From Planctomycetaceae bacterium (lineage in GTDB: Bacteria; Planctomycetota; Planctomycetia; Pirellulales; Pirellulaceae): a stretch of 64,000 bases of DNA. Below, piece by piece: positions 53,641 through 62,741 of the stretch. The position numbers and the translations under genes are program-made. Below the pieces are notes generated by a model. It saw only the letters and a list, made by a program, of their open reading frames with translations, searched no databases and was not told where the DNA came from. Where the stretch lies: the NCBI GenBank assembly GCA_005798335.1, contig SYJV01000533.1, positions 18,745 through 82,744 on the forward strand, read 5' to 3'. Each line of letters opens with the position of its first letter. The first letter of the stretch is position 1.

Positions 53641-55299
53641 TCATGACTCCACTTTCGTTTTGGCCCACGGCACTAGTTGCTCGCGGAAGATTTTTGCGTT
53701 GTGACGAATGTCGGTAGGCAGTCGACCAGGATAAATCAGAATCCGTTCGATTCGTTCGGTCAATGGACTCTGGCGAGCAAACTCCTGCAGTCGCCCAACG
53801 AGTTCGTGTTTCATGATGCCAGCCTTGGGACGATGCTCTGGCCACGGCTCGACGATCATGACAGGCAATTGACTACCTGGCTGGCCAAGTCCAACTAGCG
53901 CCGAACGATAGACGTCGGGAACAGAATTGAAAATTGCTTCGCAAGGATCGGTATACATTGGTCCCCAAACAGTTTGAATGCGATGGGATTTTCGTCCGCA
54001 ATACCAGAATCGATCGAGTTGGTCCAAATAGCCGACGTCGCCCATACGATGCCAGACGCGATCACCATCGATAACTTTATGAAATGCGTTCTGGTCCGTG
54101 CGTGTGAGGTAGGTCCGCGTCACGACGCTACCGCTGACCATCAATTCCCCGATCTCGCTGCGAGAGAGTATCCTACACTGGTCGATGCTCGCCAGCGGCG
54201 CGTCGTCGATTTCAATCACGCGCCAATCGATTCCCGAAAAACGGCGGCCGACGCATGTACCCGCGCCACGAGCAGTCTGCGCTGCAGTCTCTTCGAGCAC
54301 TTCGCGTGACTCGATCGAAGCGACCGGCAGCGCCTCGGTGGCTCCGTAGGGAGTAAATACTTCGCCCATTTCGTTCATGCTTTCGCGCAGCGATCTCAGC
54401 ACGCGCGGTGATACCGGCGCTCCGGCGGACAGCACTCGTTTGAGCGACGGAATCTTGCGTCCAGTTTTCTCGCAGTATCGTCCTACTGCTGACCATAGCG
54501 CAGGCGACCCAAAAGCTTGATTGACTTGCCATTGATCGATAGCATCCAGCAATCTCGGCGGATCGACATCGGCGGGATGAGTTGGGTCCATGTCCGGGAT
54601 GATGGTTGTGGTCCCCATGACCGCATTAAACAATCCGAACAGCGGGAATCCAGAGAGATCCTTGCCACCAGGAACAATGCCGTAGTGTTCGACCAACTGA
54701 TCAATTTGATTGTTGAAAGTACGGTGCGTGTACAAAACACCTTTGGGTGGTCCGGTGCTGCCGGTGGTAAAGATGATTGCCGCTGGATCGTCATCATCGA
54801 TCTTGGGAGCAAGATACAACTCAGGCGAAACGCGGCCGAGCGAATCGAGCGTCGGTGCAGGGAGGATTCCCCATCGAAGGCCCACGGTAACGTTGTATTT
54901 CGCTTGCGGAAACTTGCGGTACAAGATCATGCGTGCCAGTTGAGCCAGCTCGATCGCCACGAAACCCTGTGGATTCGTCTGAGCCAGGCAGTCGATCAAG
55001 TTCCGACGCCCCATTCCTGGATCTACCAGCACAACTACCGCACCGGCTTTGAGCAGTGCGAAAACGAGCGCAATAAAATCTGCTCCAAAACGAACCAGCA
55101 AGACGATGCGCATGCCTGGCGCCACGCCCATCTGCTGCAAACCTGCGGCTATCGATGAAGTCCGCTGCTGAAGTTCGCTAAAGCTGATCGACCGATACTG
55201 GCGGGGCTGATTGGCGATATAGCGGCTGGTGGCAGTAGCAATGGCAACTTGGTCGGGACGAGCTTGGGCGACCGCGCGCAACCGTTCGGCGACGTTCAT
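53641..55299 (-). CDS. OleC-like ANL ligase (beta-lactone synthetase-like)
   Basis: 552 residues from the ATG at 55299. The ANL P-loop is FTTGSTGPPKGV; further OleC-type features are PDMDPTHPADVDPPRL, FGSPALWSAVGRYC, LSAGAPVSPRVL, PYGATEALPVAS, HRMGDVGYLDQLDRF and YCGRKSHRI. OleC turns 2-alkyl-3-hydroxy acids into beta-lactones in long-chain olefin formation. OleA, OleB and OleD are not in the window. Alternatively a general fatty acid-CoA/AMP ligase of the same subfamily. The start overlaps the ATP-grasp stop by 4 nt. Confidence 0.8.
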   Translation of the reverse strand: MNVAERLRAVAQARPDQVAIATATSRYIANQPRQYRSISFSELQQRTSSIAAGLQQMGVAPGMRIVLLVRFGADFIALVFALLKAGAVVVLVDPGMGRRNLIDCLAQTNPQGFVAIELAQLARMILYRKFPQAKYNVTVGLRWGILPAPTLDSLGRVSPELYLAPKIDDDDPAAIIFTTGSTGPPKGVLYTHRTFNNQIDQLVEHYGIVPGGKDLSGFPLFGLFNAVMGTTTIIPDMDPTHPADVDPPRLLDAIDQWQVNQAFGSPALWSAVGRYCEKTGRKIPSLKRVLSAGAPVSPRVLRSLRESMNEMGEVFTPYGATEALPVASIESREVLEETAAQTARGAGTCVGRRFSGIDWRVIEIDDAPLASIDQCRILSRSEIGELMVSGSVVTRTYLTRTDQNAFHKVIDGDRVWHRMGDVGYLDQLDRFWYCGRKSHRIQTVWGPMYTDPCEAIFNSVPDVYRSALVGLGQPGSQLPVMIVEPWPEHRPKAGIMKHELVGRLQEFARQSPLTERIERILIYPGRLPTDIRHNAKIFREQLVPWAKTKVES

Positions 55300-56249
55300 C
55301 GAAGTTCCGTTCCCTCGCCTACCAAGTCGTCTAGCGTATCGAGAACTAGTGAAGCGATGTCGACCCCCAATGCGGCGGCGGTTCCGCGCCATCCTGGTAC
55401 TGCGTTGACTTCCAGCACCACAAGTTGGCCGTCGACGGTCGGCAGCAAATCGATTCCCAGCATACAACCTCCCAGCACAGTATGGACTTGCAGAGCCAGA
55501 TCGAGCTGCTCGTTAGTGATCTTGTGCGACTCGGCTACGCTCCCTTGCGAGAGATTCGTGCGCCACTGACCCGAGGGTGCCACTCGCTTGACCGACAAGA
55601 TATTATTTCCGATCATCAAGACTCGAATATCATAGCCCAAATGTGGCAAGAACTTTTGCAAGTACAGCACTTGCCCCAACTGTTCCAGCGATCCGAAAAC
55701 TCGCCAAGCCATATCGCGATCCGACACGCGAATGATGCCACGCCCCTCACCGCCAAACAGTGGCTTGACCAACACATCGCCGCCCAATGATTCAAAGGCG
55801 ATCAGCGCGGATTGCCGGTCCTGACAAGCAATCGTCGGCGGGATTGGCAGACCAGCGAGTTTCAATCGATGCAATGTCAACCATTTGTCGATGGCCACTT
55901 CCAGCGTTCGCGGCGGATTTGCAACCACCACGCCGCAGGCCTCGGCGACTTGCAGCGCATCCATGCGAAAAATGACTTGCTCAAGTGACCCCAGCGGCAT
56001 CGTGCGCACGATCAACGCGTCTAATTGGTCGATTGCCACCGGCGTCTTATCGATCGCGGCAGGTGCAACGTCGCTCGGCGGGCGTATTCGCGAAGTAACA
56101 GCGCATGGCATCGTGCCATCTAGTTCGACAGCCAATTCGGCAAACGACAGTACGGCGATATCGATCTTGTCCCGCAAGTTCGCTGCGCGTCGCAGGTCCT
56201 TGACATACCAACTGTCGGGTGAACCTAAAATCCCTAGTCGTTCGATCAT
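55296..56249 (-). CDS. RimK/MptN-like ATP-grasp ligase, linked to mch
   Basis: 317 residues. The ATP-grasp fold shows VLVKPLFGGEGRGI, VLYLQKFLPH, DIRVLMIG and VLEVNAVPGWRG. Many members add glutamate to a carboxyl. In methylotrophs an ATP-grasp gene (Orf5) sits beside mch, and archaeal MptN adds glutamate to methanopterin, so a role in cofactor tailing is likely but inferred. The start at 56249 overlaps the mch stop by 4 nt (ATGA); an earlier one at 56255 is possible. Confidence 0.82.
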   Translation of the reverse strand: MIERLGILGSPDSWYVKDLRRAANLRDKIDIAVLSFAELAVELDGTMPCAVTSRIRPPSDVAPAAIDKTPVAIDQLDALIVRTMPLGSLEQVIFRMDALQVAEACGVVVANPPRTLEVAIDKWLTLHRLKLAGLPIPPTIACQDRQSALIAFESLGGDVLVKPLFGGEGRGIIRVSDRDMAWRVFGSLEQLGQVLYLQKFLPHLGYDIRVLMIGNNILSVKRVAPSGQWRTNLSQGSVAESHKITNEQLDLALQVHTVLGGCMLGIDLLPTVDGQLVVLEVNAVPGWRGTAAALGVDIASLVLDTLDDLVGEGTELR

Positions 56250-57208
56250 GCACATTCAACTGTGCCAAACGAAGCAGAGATCAGGTCTGGGCGAAGCGAA
56301 CCAAATCTCCAACTGCGCCCCGACTTCAAATTGATCATGACCACCTCAGCAGGACTGAACAGTCCGGGATCGACTTGGTAAAAATCGTAATTGTACGACT
56401 TGAAAATATCGGCAAAAGGTGAACCGTAGTCGCGCGATGCCTGACTGGGCAACTTCGGCCCGATACTTTCGATCAATTCGTCCTCGCTGTTGACCCACAG
56501 TGTTACATGGCCAGCGTACAGTATTGCGTCGTTAGTTCTGCCGATCCCCTTGGCAAAATTGGGCGTCGGAGGCGGCAGCGGTGCCGCTCCGAATGCGCTG
56601 GTGATTGAGGAAATGGGAAATTTAAGTTCGTGTAGTTTGTGCAGCGACGTTTCCACGCAACGCGCGACCACCTGGATACTGCCAGCGATGCTGCGAGTTG
56701 GCGCTACCGCTAACCACAGTGACGATGCGTCGACTTGGCATTGCTCGGCCATCGCGCGGGCGATTTCACAAGTTGGCAACTGATCGCACTCAAGTGTGCC
56801 GACTGCCAACGGTTGCGGTTCTACTGCGGACAGCTCGCGCAGCAATTCTTCGCGTCCGCGACGAAGACGCATCGGCCCGGAGCCCATCGCGAAAAATTTC
56901 TCGTGCTTGACGGGCCATCCAGCATACTGGCTCAACATACACGCCGCGACCGGTTGGTCCGTGCGCACGTTGACCCACGGCCCTCGCCAGACCGTACGCT
57001 CACCGGTTCCGATCTCGATATTCGCTCGTCCAGCCGTGCAGACTCTAGCCAGTTGCAATCCCGCAGCGAGTCCTCCAGAAACTTGGACGCCAAAATCCAA
57101 GACATGGGTACCTGACGGAAGAACAGTTTCATGCACACCTAGTGCGCAAGCATTTTCTACCGCTTGCCGATATACTCCGAGCGCCGCCTGATTGAGTCCG
57201 TCGAACAA
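56246..57208 (-). CDS. mch: Methenyltetrahydromethanopterin cyclohydrolase
   Basis: 320 residues, the family length. Recognisable blocks: GPWVNVRTDQPVAACMLSQ, YAGWPVKHEKFFAMGSGPMR and LPPPTPNFAKGIGRTNDAI. Interconverts methenyl- and formyl-H4MPT. Planctomycetes are known to carry H4MPT C1-transfer genes for formaldehyde handling. The start is TTG at 57208 with AGGTG about 5 nt upstream. First gene of the operon mch - ATP-grasp - OleC-like - SDR. Confidence 0.93.
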   Translation of the reverse strand: MFDGLNQAALGVYRQAVENACALGVHETVLPSGTHVLDFGVQVSGGLAAGLQLARVCTAGRANIEIGTGERTVWRGPWVNVRTDQPVAACMLSQYAGWPVKHEKFFAMGSGPMRLRRGREELLRELSAVEPQPLAVGTLECDQLPTCEIARAMAEQCQVDASSLWLAVAPTRSIAGSIQVVARCVETSLHKLHELKFPISSITSAFGAAPLPPPTPNFAKGIGRTNDAILYAGHVTLWVNSEDELIESIGPKLPSQASRDYGSPFADIFKSYNYDFYQVDPGLFSPAEVVMINLKSGRSWRFGSLRPDLISASFGTVECA

Positions 57209-57435
57209 TTTTCACCTGCCAAGGAAGTTTGCAACTGGACACGGGCGATCCGCCGCTTATTGTGGTCCGCATGCCGAAATTATGGCCGAAGTGGTAGCCG
57301 GTGTCGAGCTTAGAACGAAGGCCATTGATATGACTTGATACGGACGCCACTCTAGGGGTGATGTGGATATTATGTTGGTTGTGACGTCAATCGGGGCTGT
57401 TGACCAAATGAACTGAATCGCTGCTAGAGTTAGAA

Positions 57436-57792
57436 TTGCAACGCTTTGTGCGTGGCTGGATGGGCTATTACGGACTGGCGTCGCAGTTGAAACTGTTCGC
57501 AAGCTTGGAACAGTGGATACGTCGCCGAATACGATGTTGTTATTGGAAGCGTTGGCGTCACGTACGCACCCGTCGCCGAGAGCTCATCGCGTTAGGCGTT
57601 CCGCGTCGCCAAGCCGCTCGACACGCCCGTAGTCGCAAAGGGCCTTGGCATATGGCCAAGACGATCGCGAGCGGGGTCAGCATGACGCACGTTTGGTTGC
57701 AAGCACAAGGAGTATTGAGCCTAAAGACTCTCTGGGCCTCACTTGCTCATCTTCGTTGAACCGCAGTATGCGGACCCGCACGTACGGTGCGG
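57436..57792 (+). pseudogene. Group II intron 3' fragment: maturase C-terminus plus domain V
   Basis: 107 residues, FVRGWMGYYGLASQLK, LEQWIRRRIRCCYWKRW and SRKGPWHMA, match only the C-terminal maturase-specific domain of group II intron reverse transcriptases; the RT domain is missing. Directly after the stop, ACCGCAGTATGCGGACC and GCACGTACGGTGCGG (about 57760-57792) form the typical domain V hairpin. So a 5'-truncated intron end on the plus strand. It sits at the 3' side of the agmatine deiminase gene. The 5' part of the intron is not in the gap 57209-57435. Confidence 0.85.
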
Positions 57793-57804
57793 CAACGGGC
57801 AGCC

Positions 57805-58923
57805 TTAGCCGATTTCGGCAGGCTTTGCGGGTTGTTGTTGCGTTGCACAATGAATGCCACCGCCCCCGGCAGCGATGGCGTCGATATTGAGTTGAACGAT
57901 CTCCCGTTTCGGGAACAGACCAGCCAGTACTTCCTTGCATCTTGCGTCGGCGTTCATGTCGCCAAACTGTGGCGCGATGACGGCATTGTTGACCACATAG
58001 AAATTGATGTACCCTGCTGCAAAGTCCTCCGTCCGCAATTCCTGACGCACCCGCCGTGGTGACTCAAGCGTCACCACATCCAGTTTCTTCCCACGAGCAT
58101 CCGTCGCCTCTTTCAGAATCTCCAGATGCTTGCGCGTCACGTCATAATCAAATGATTTGCGGTCCATTTCGAGTCCCGCCAACACGACACCGGGACGCGC
58201 AAATCTTGCATAGAAATCCGTGTGGCCGTCGGTGATATCCTTTCCGCGTACTCCCGGCAGCCAGATGATCTTTTTCAGCCCGAGTAATTTCATCAGTTCG
58301 GTCTCGATATCAGGCTTCTCAAAGACCGGGTTGCGGTTGTCATTCAGGAAACAACTCTCGGTGATGATGGCAGTGCCTTCGCCGTCCACCTCGATTCCGC
58401 CACCCTCGCCGACAATTTCGGTCTTCAAGTATGCGGCCTTGGCGTGGCTAGCGATCAACTCCGCCACGTTGGCATCGTCATCGCATTCCTGCTTCTCGCC
58501 CCAGCCGTTGAAGTTGAGGTCAACCGCACCCAGTTCACTTTTCTTGTTTAGGACAAACGTGGGTCCCGTATCGCGAATCCAAAGGTCGTCCAGTTCAGCA
58601 TCGACCAGCGTCACCCGATCACCACAGAGTTTGGTGGCCAGTCTCCGTTCGTCAGGCCGGACAAGCATCATCACTGGCTCAAATTTTGAAATCGCCTGCG
58701 CGACCGTCGCGAGGTTCTGGCGCACGTCGGCAATCAAATCGTCCCAAATCTCTACGTCGGGCCCAAAGGCCATCCACGTACACTGGTGTGGCGCCGCTTC
58801 ATCAGGCATTCGCCATTCCGCTGCTATTCGGACTCGCTCGTCGGCCATAACCGGTCCTCGCCGTGACGCCAAGCTGGCGGCTAGCGCTCCGGTCGTCTGC
58901 ATGAATCGTCGACGTGATATCAT
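57805..58923 (-). CDS. Agmatine deiminase family protein, Tat-exported
   Basis: 372 residues. An N-terminal twin-arginine signal (SRRRFMQTTGALAASLAS) suggests export. The guanidine-hydrolase fold has LWIRDTGPTFV, EGGGIEVDGEG, DGHTDFYARF (His) and the catalytic Cys in GGGIHCATQQQP. Converts agmatine to N-carbamoylputrescine and ammonia, or acts as a peptidyl-arginine deiminase-like enzyme. Most homologues are cytosolic, so the Tat leader is a noteworthy variant. The stop lies 13 bp from the intron remnant. Confidence 0.92.
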   Translation of the reverse strand: MISRRRFMQTTGALAASLASRRGPVMADERVRIAAEWRMPDEAAPHQCTWMAFGPDVEIWDDLIADVRQNLATVAQAISKFEPVMMLVRPDERRLATKLCGDRVTLVDAELDDLWIRDTGPTFVLNKKSELGAVDLNFNGWGEKQECDDDANVAELIASHAKAAYLKTEIVGEGGGIEVDGEGTAIITESCFLNDNRNPVFEKPDIETELMKLLGLKKIIWLPGVRGKDITDGHTDFYARFARPGVVLAGLEMDRKSFDYDVTRKHLEILKEATDARGKKLDVVTLESPRRVRQELRTEDFAAGYINFYVVNNAVIAPQFGDMNADARCKEVLAGLFPKREIVQLNIDAIAAGGGGIHCATQQQPAKPAEIG

Positions 58924-58950
58924 CTGCTGCCTTCCTGCCGAACGTATTGC

Positions 58951-58982
58951 AATCTGACCTGTTGTACTCAGCGGGTCAGATT
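58951..58982. promoter_or_regulatory. Inverted repeat upstream of agmatine deiminase
   Basis: AATCTGACC (58951-58959) and GGTCAGATT (58974-58982) are perfect 9-bp arms with a 14-nt spacer, 28 bp upstream of the start codon. May be an operator or a 5'-UTR hairpin. No second copy seen. Confidence 0.4.
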
Positions 58983-59075
58983 GTGCGTTGAGCTGAGCTG
59001 CCGGAGCGGCGGGAATACTGTGCGATCCTGGCTATGCGGATTCCGACTGAACGCTCAGTCTACTGGTATAGCATC

Positions 59076-59716
59076 TTAACGATTGTAGAGTCTCACATGC
59101 AAGTCTGGCATGATTCGAATCGGGTGATGCTGGCTGGTGAGTCCGTTTGAGCGTCGATGCCAGCGTGGTTTGGTTGGCTCATTGGTATTGAAGTGGGCTT
59201 GAGTTTGAGATGGTGCGTTCGGCAATCTGGTCGCTAGCGTTGAACTTCCTGGCAAAGGTACGAAGGTCATTGCTGGCAGTTCGAGTGAAGCCTTTTTTGT
59301 TGGATCCGTTTTTTTGAGACTAACCGTCGGGTTGCTTGAGCGGGACGCGACGGGCGCTCGACGGCCCTGAACAGCGACGAGCGTTGCCGAAGGTTCCAAG
59401 TCCTTTGGCTTGATATCGAGTAACTTGGTGGCCAGCTCGATATAGGCATCACACTTGGCTCCGCTAAATCGCCCGTAGCGTCGCGTTCGGGTGAAACTTT
59501 TGGGCAAGATGTGCAACGCCCAACGTCGGACAAATTCGACGCAACTGAGTGTAAATGGTTCGGCGGGCCGACGGCTACGCTTGGATCGTTTTGACTGTTG
59601 CGCCTTAGGGCGAGCCCAAAAGGTGACTTCGTTGTTTTCTTGACTGATCAGGCGAGAGTCGGCGATCGGACCGGGCCACCATGTTAAAAAGGCACCCTTC
59701 GCGGCTGAGACGCACC
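59076..59716 (-). pseudogene. IS91-type (Y2) transposase, C-terminal fragment
   Basis: An open stretch reads, from about 59710, WPGPIADSRLISQENNEVTF, then SCVEFVRRWALHILPKSF and TRTRRYGRFSG, the hallmark region of IS91/IS801-type rolling-circle transposases. The N-terminal zinc and HUH domain and probably the Y2 motif are missing. The remaining tail is Ser/Pro-rich. It differs in sequence from the second IS91 remnant at 61.7 kb. Confidence 0.75.
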
Positions 59717-59855
59717 CGTTGGATCGGGAGTCTCTATTTTCCCAGTGAGTTGTGCGATTCGGCAGTTTAGTTTATCTGGGAGAAGACCTCAGATGCAACA
59801 TGTTGCCACAGTTCGTACGATCGAGAAAAGGATTCGCGAGATCTAGCGGTTGCGG

Positions 59856-60161
59856 CTAACGTGCGCCATAGAACGTGAGTTGGGCGATGAGAGTCGTAGC
59901 AACACCAATGACAATGAAGCCATAGGCCTGCAAGTACGCTTTGCTGGCGGTCACGTGCATTTGAGCGGTTCCGAAGCTCACCCAGATCCCGCGTTGGAAT
60001 AGGTTGTATTTCGCGTACACAAGTAGTACGAGTCCAGTGACGAAGCACGCCAGCGATAACAGGATTGTCAACATGGTTGTCAGAAGCACGAGAGCTGCCA
60101 GCCCAACCGCAAACGGACCGAACGCGAGCAATAGGTTTACGGTGAGTTCGTGTCTTCGCAT
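59856..60161 (-). CDS. Small three-helix membrane protein
   Basis: 101 residues with helices at LLAFGPFAVGLAALVLL, LSLACFVTGLVLLVYA and YGFIVIGVATTLIAQL. No family recognised; the start is the first Met after the upstream region. Located among mobile-element remnants, so it could be a passenger gene. Confidence 0.6.
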   Translation of the reverse strand: MRRHELTVNLLLAFGPFAVGLAALVLLTTMLTILLSLACFVTGLVLLVYAKYNLFQRGIWVSFGTAQMHVTASKAYLQAYGFIVIGVATTLIAQLTFYGAR

Positions 60162-60254
60162 CGCGATGGCCTTCGAGAGGACTGAGCCCGATAACGACCG
60201 CGATCACCCAGTCGCGGCAACTAGATTTTCCATCAGGTCGCAGGCGAAACCGAT

Positions 60255-60650
60255 CTAGTCATTCCCCCGTTTTTCGGAGCAGCGATTGAGTCTGCGTTCC
60301 ATCTCTGAATCCCATTTCTCGCCGAGTGATAACAGCGAGAGATTGTAGATGAGCATCGAGTTCTCGGGTAGATCGCGGTACGTCTTTCGTTCGTGGTATG
60401 TCAGGTTGGGTGGAACAACAACCGTTCGTTGTCTGCCAATCTTCATACCCAGCAATGCATATTCGATCCCCACGAAACCATCGCGGGCCCCGACGCGAAT
60501 CGTGTACGGTCCGTTTTTTCCGAACTGAAGAGAACGTCGCCTTTCGGTCTCGTGCATCGACAATGGCAGACGGCAAACGTCACCAGGAACAGCTGGACGT
60601 CCGGTTCCCACTATGTCATCAGTAATTTGGAGGCTTACGGGAGTTTGCAT
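60255..60650 (-). CDS. FKBP-like peptidyl-prolyl isomerase domain, divergent
   Basis: 131 residues. The order of motifs follows FKBP: IVGTGRPAVPGD, then YTIRVGARDGFVGIEYALLGM, then IGRQRTVVVPPNLTY, and an ending LIYNLSLLSL. Several active-site aromatics look changed (no classical YTG or FDSS), so isomerase activity is doubtful. No signal peptide visible. Transcribed away from the toxin-antitoxin pair. Confidence 0.7.
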   Translation of the reverse strand: MQTPVSLQITDDIVGTGRPAVPGDVCRLPLSMHETERRRSLQFGKNGPYTIRVGARDGFVGIEYALLGMKIGRQRTVVVPPNLTYHERKTYRDLPENSMLIYNLSLLSLGEKWDSEMERRLNRCSEKRGND

Positions 60651-60794
60651 GTGTAGGCCGTCGTGGCCGATCCAGTCTGGTTCGGTCTCCTCGACTTCAA
60701 AGTCTTCCTACTCGAAAAACCTGGCGGCCCTCCGAAAGCCAACTTCTCCGAGAACAAAGGCTATCGGTAGTATTCACAGCGCGAGCGCCGCCGG

Positions 60795-61016
60795 TCACCC
60801 AGCGCCGGGAGGAGAATTCTCCATCCCAGAAGCGGCCGATCCGCCGCTTGGGTGCATCGGTTTGTTCGGACTGTTCCTGAGATCTTTTAGCCGATCACCA
60901 ACTAGTTTCTCTCGTGACCGTATATCCGCAAAGATCCGAGCAACGTTGTAGTCGAACGCCGCTGCAAGCCGTTCACGCGTTTCGTGGACCTGTTGCACGA
61001 TCGGATCATTCTTCAT
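60795..61016 (-). CDS. Antitoxin-like partner of the PIN toxin
   Basis: 73 residues from the Met at 61016: MKNDPIVQQVHETRERLAAA, then FDYNVARIFADIRSRE, matches the short helical antitoxin family that accompanies this PIN type. The last 25 residues (from about NKPMHPSGGSAAS) look like non-native read-through into repeat DNA. The start overlaps the toxin stop by 11 nt, so translation is coupled. Confidence 0.7.
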   Translation of the reverse strand: MKNDPIVQQVHETRERLAAAFDYNVARIFADIRSREKLVGDRLKDLRNSPNKPMHPSGGSAASGMENSPPGAG

Positions 61017-61491
61017 TGCTTGGTTCCTCGATAAGCTCCTCAGGAGTGCAACTTGTTGGCATTTCATAACCAGCCAAGCGACACAGATTCGCGACACGTT
61101 TCGCAATCTGAGCATTCGCTAGATGTTTGCAGTTCCAGGTCAACAAGTATTGTACCTTGTGGACCGTCGCCACGGCAATGTGCGCCGCATCGCGAATAGC
61201 TTTTGGCGGCAGAATCCCCGATTTCATGATGGACTCAGTTAGTTGTTCGGCACTTTCTGTCGCCGCCAACGAATCTAGAGAATCTGCCACGGCAAGCCGT
61301 TTTCTTACTTCGGAAGGATCACCGGCAGATATTTCGTCGATCACGACCTGTGATATGTAGCAATCGAAGGCGTTTCGGCGAAATGACCACCAATCTTGAG
61401 TGGTCTTTTGGTGGCCAGCAATCACGACGTCCTTTGCAGGCAACGCAACCAGGTAGCTGAGAACGGTGGTTTCGATGTAAACGCTTTCCAT
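61006..61491 (-). CDS. PIN-domain (VapC-like) toxin
   Basis: 161 residues. VYIETTVLSYL supplies the first acidic strand (Glu in place of the usual Asp), DEISAGDPSE the second, RDAAHIAVATVHKVQYLLTWN the third with the Asp, and CKHLANAQI the end of the domain. PIN toxins are Mg-dependent RNases. The toxin gene comes first and the antitoxin second, the reverse of the commoner vapBC order, but usual for this subfamily. Confidence 0.82.
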   Translation of the reverse strand: MESVYIETTVLSYLVALPAKDVVIAGHQKTTQDWWSFRRNAFDCYISQVVIDEISAGDPSEVRKRLAVADSLDSLAATESAEQLTESIMKSGILPPKAIRDAAHIAVATVHKVQYLLTWNCKHLANAQIAKRVANLCRLAGYEMPTSCTPEELIEEPSNEE

Positions 61492-61676
61492 TTATGATTC
61501 GTCACACTTCCATGTCCGAACGGAAAGTTGAGCGATGCGGACCAACAAGGTTGGGACTGAAGTATCAGATGATATCGCAGCTCGATTGATATTACGCCAC
61601 GCTACACCAGCATTCTGTCTCCAACGTCTTGTTCAAGTAAGCCGCTGCGCGGCGAGCCTTCATTGTAGCGGGGAAA

Positions 61677-62600
61677 ATGTTGAGATGTTTACGAGAAATG
61701 CTCGATTTGAGTCGACCGAGCAAGCAATTTCTTGAGATGCCAAGACATGGGATGTGTTCCTGCTGGATCGCCGCGCGGGCGACTCCAACGTCGACTACTT
61801 CGAAAAATCACTCCCTGCGTCAACCCGGACTGCTCGAACAGTTCCCAGCGGACGTATGGCAGGCGGAATGGGTAGTTCACTGCAAGCCAGTCGGAGCCGG
61901 CCAAGCAGCCATGAAGTACTTGGCGCCTTACATTTTCCGCGTCGCCATCAGCAATCACCGGATTCAGTCAATTGAACCTGGCGAGGATCTCCAGGGACAA
62001 GTGAAGTACGAATACCGACCAGTCGGCAGCCGCAAAGTCCACACGCTGAAGGTGTCAGCCCAGGAGTTCATACGTCGCTTCCTACAACATGTCTTACCCA
62101 GCGGTTTCCGCAAGGTAAGGCATTACGGTCTAGCCAGCGCACGCAGTCAGCAGGACATCGAGCTACTGAAGTGGCTGGTGACGGTGACTTTGCAGTTGGT
62201 ATACACGCTGACAGTGTGCCCGAAGCAGTCCGTACCCAAACCGCAGCCGAGGTGCGAGCACTGTGGAGGCGCACTCAAGCTGTACGGAATCACGCCCCCG
62301 CCGACCCGCGGTTACGACACCAGTTAGCAGACTGGCTGGTCACCCTGGCCAGTAACCCTCAGCGCAAATATCGCATCGAAAAGTTGAATCGAGTTGGCTC
62401 AACAGCGTAGACGCTACGTCGCTAGCTCAATTGACCACTCAAAACCAGCATCGCCAACCGCTGACAAAATACATATACTGAAGCCAGTTTATCGCCAGGC
62501 AATTCCCATTCACGGCTGTGGGATCAATTACGCAGCCAAAGTTCGCCAGAAAGTCCAGCAACCCCAGGCGAACACACGCATCTAATACCCTAAGGCGACG
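61677..62600 (+). pseudogene. IS91-type (Y2) transposase remnant with 3' flank
   Basis: The open frame 61677-62327 is recognisable from about 61830: WVVHCKPVGAGQAAMKYLAP, then YIFRVAISNHRI with the YxxxY pair in YLAPY, then EFIRRFLQHVLPSGFRKVRH and a zinc-like CEHCGG near the end. The N-terminal HUH part is absent or out of frame. After the stop the element seems to continue to about 62600 with typical IS91 3' non-coding sequence. Plus strand, opposite to the first remnant and not a close copy of it. Confidence 0.75.
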
Positions 62601-62741
62601 CACAAGAACAAGCTGTGGCAGCGGCTTACTTGAACCTTGGATTAGATATCTGGCTAGTCTACTCTGATGCCAGCTCTCTCCCGTTAGACAGCCTCTCCTC
62701 CTCCAGGCTCTCTCTCTTCGATCACCGCAGAATCTAATCCT
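62601..62741. other. Gap after the IS91 remnant
   Basis: About 140 bp without recognisable feature, probably the junction between mobile DNA and the chromosome. Confidence 0.35.

Noticed and set aside
52821..55299. Complete ole olefin cluster
   Set aside because: Only OleC-like signatures are present. The SDR is of the classical type, not the extended OleD type, and no thiolase or alpha/beta-hydrolase gene is nearby.
60613..60951. 112-codon plus-strand frame opposite the antitoxin gene
   Set aside because: Ser/Arg/Pro-rich shadow with no start context; the minus strand holds the coherent toxin-antitoxin reading.
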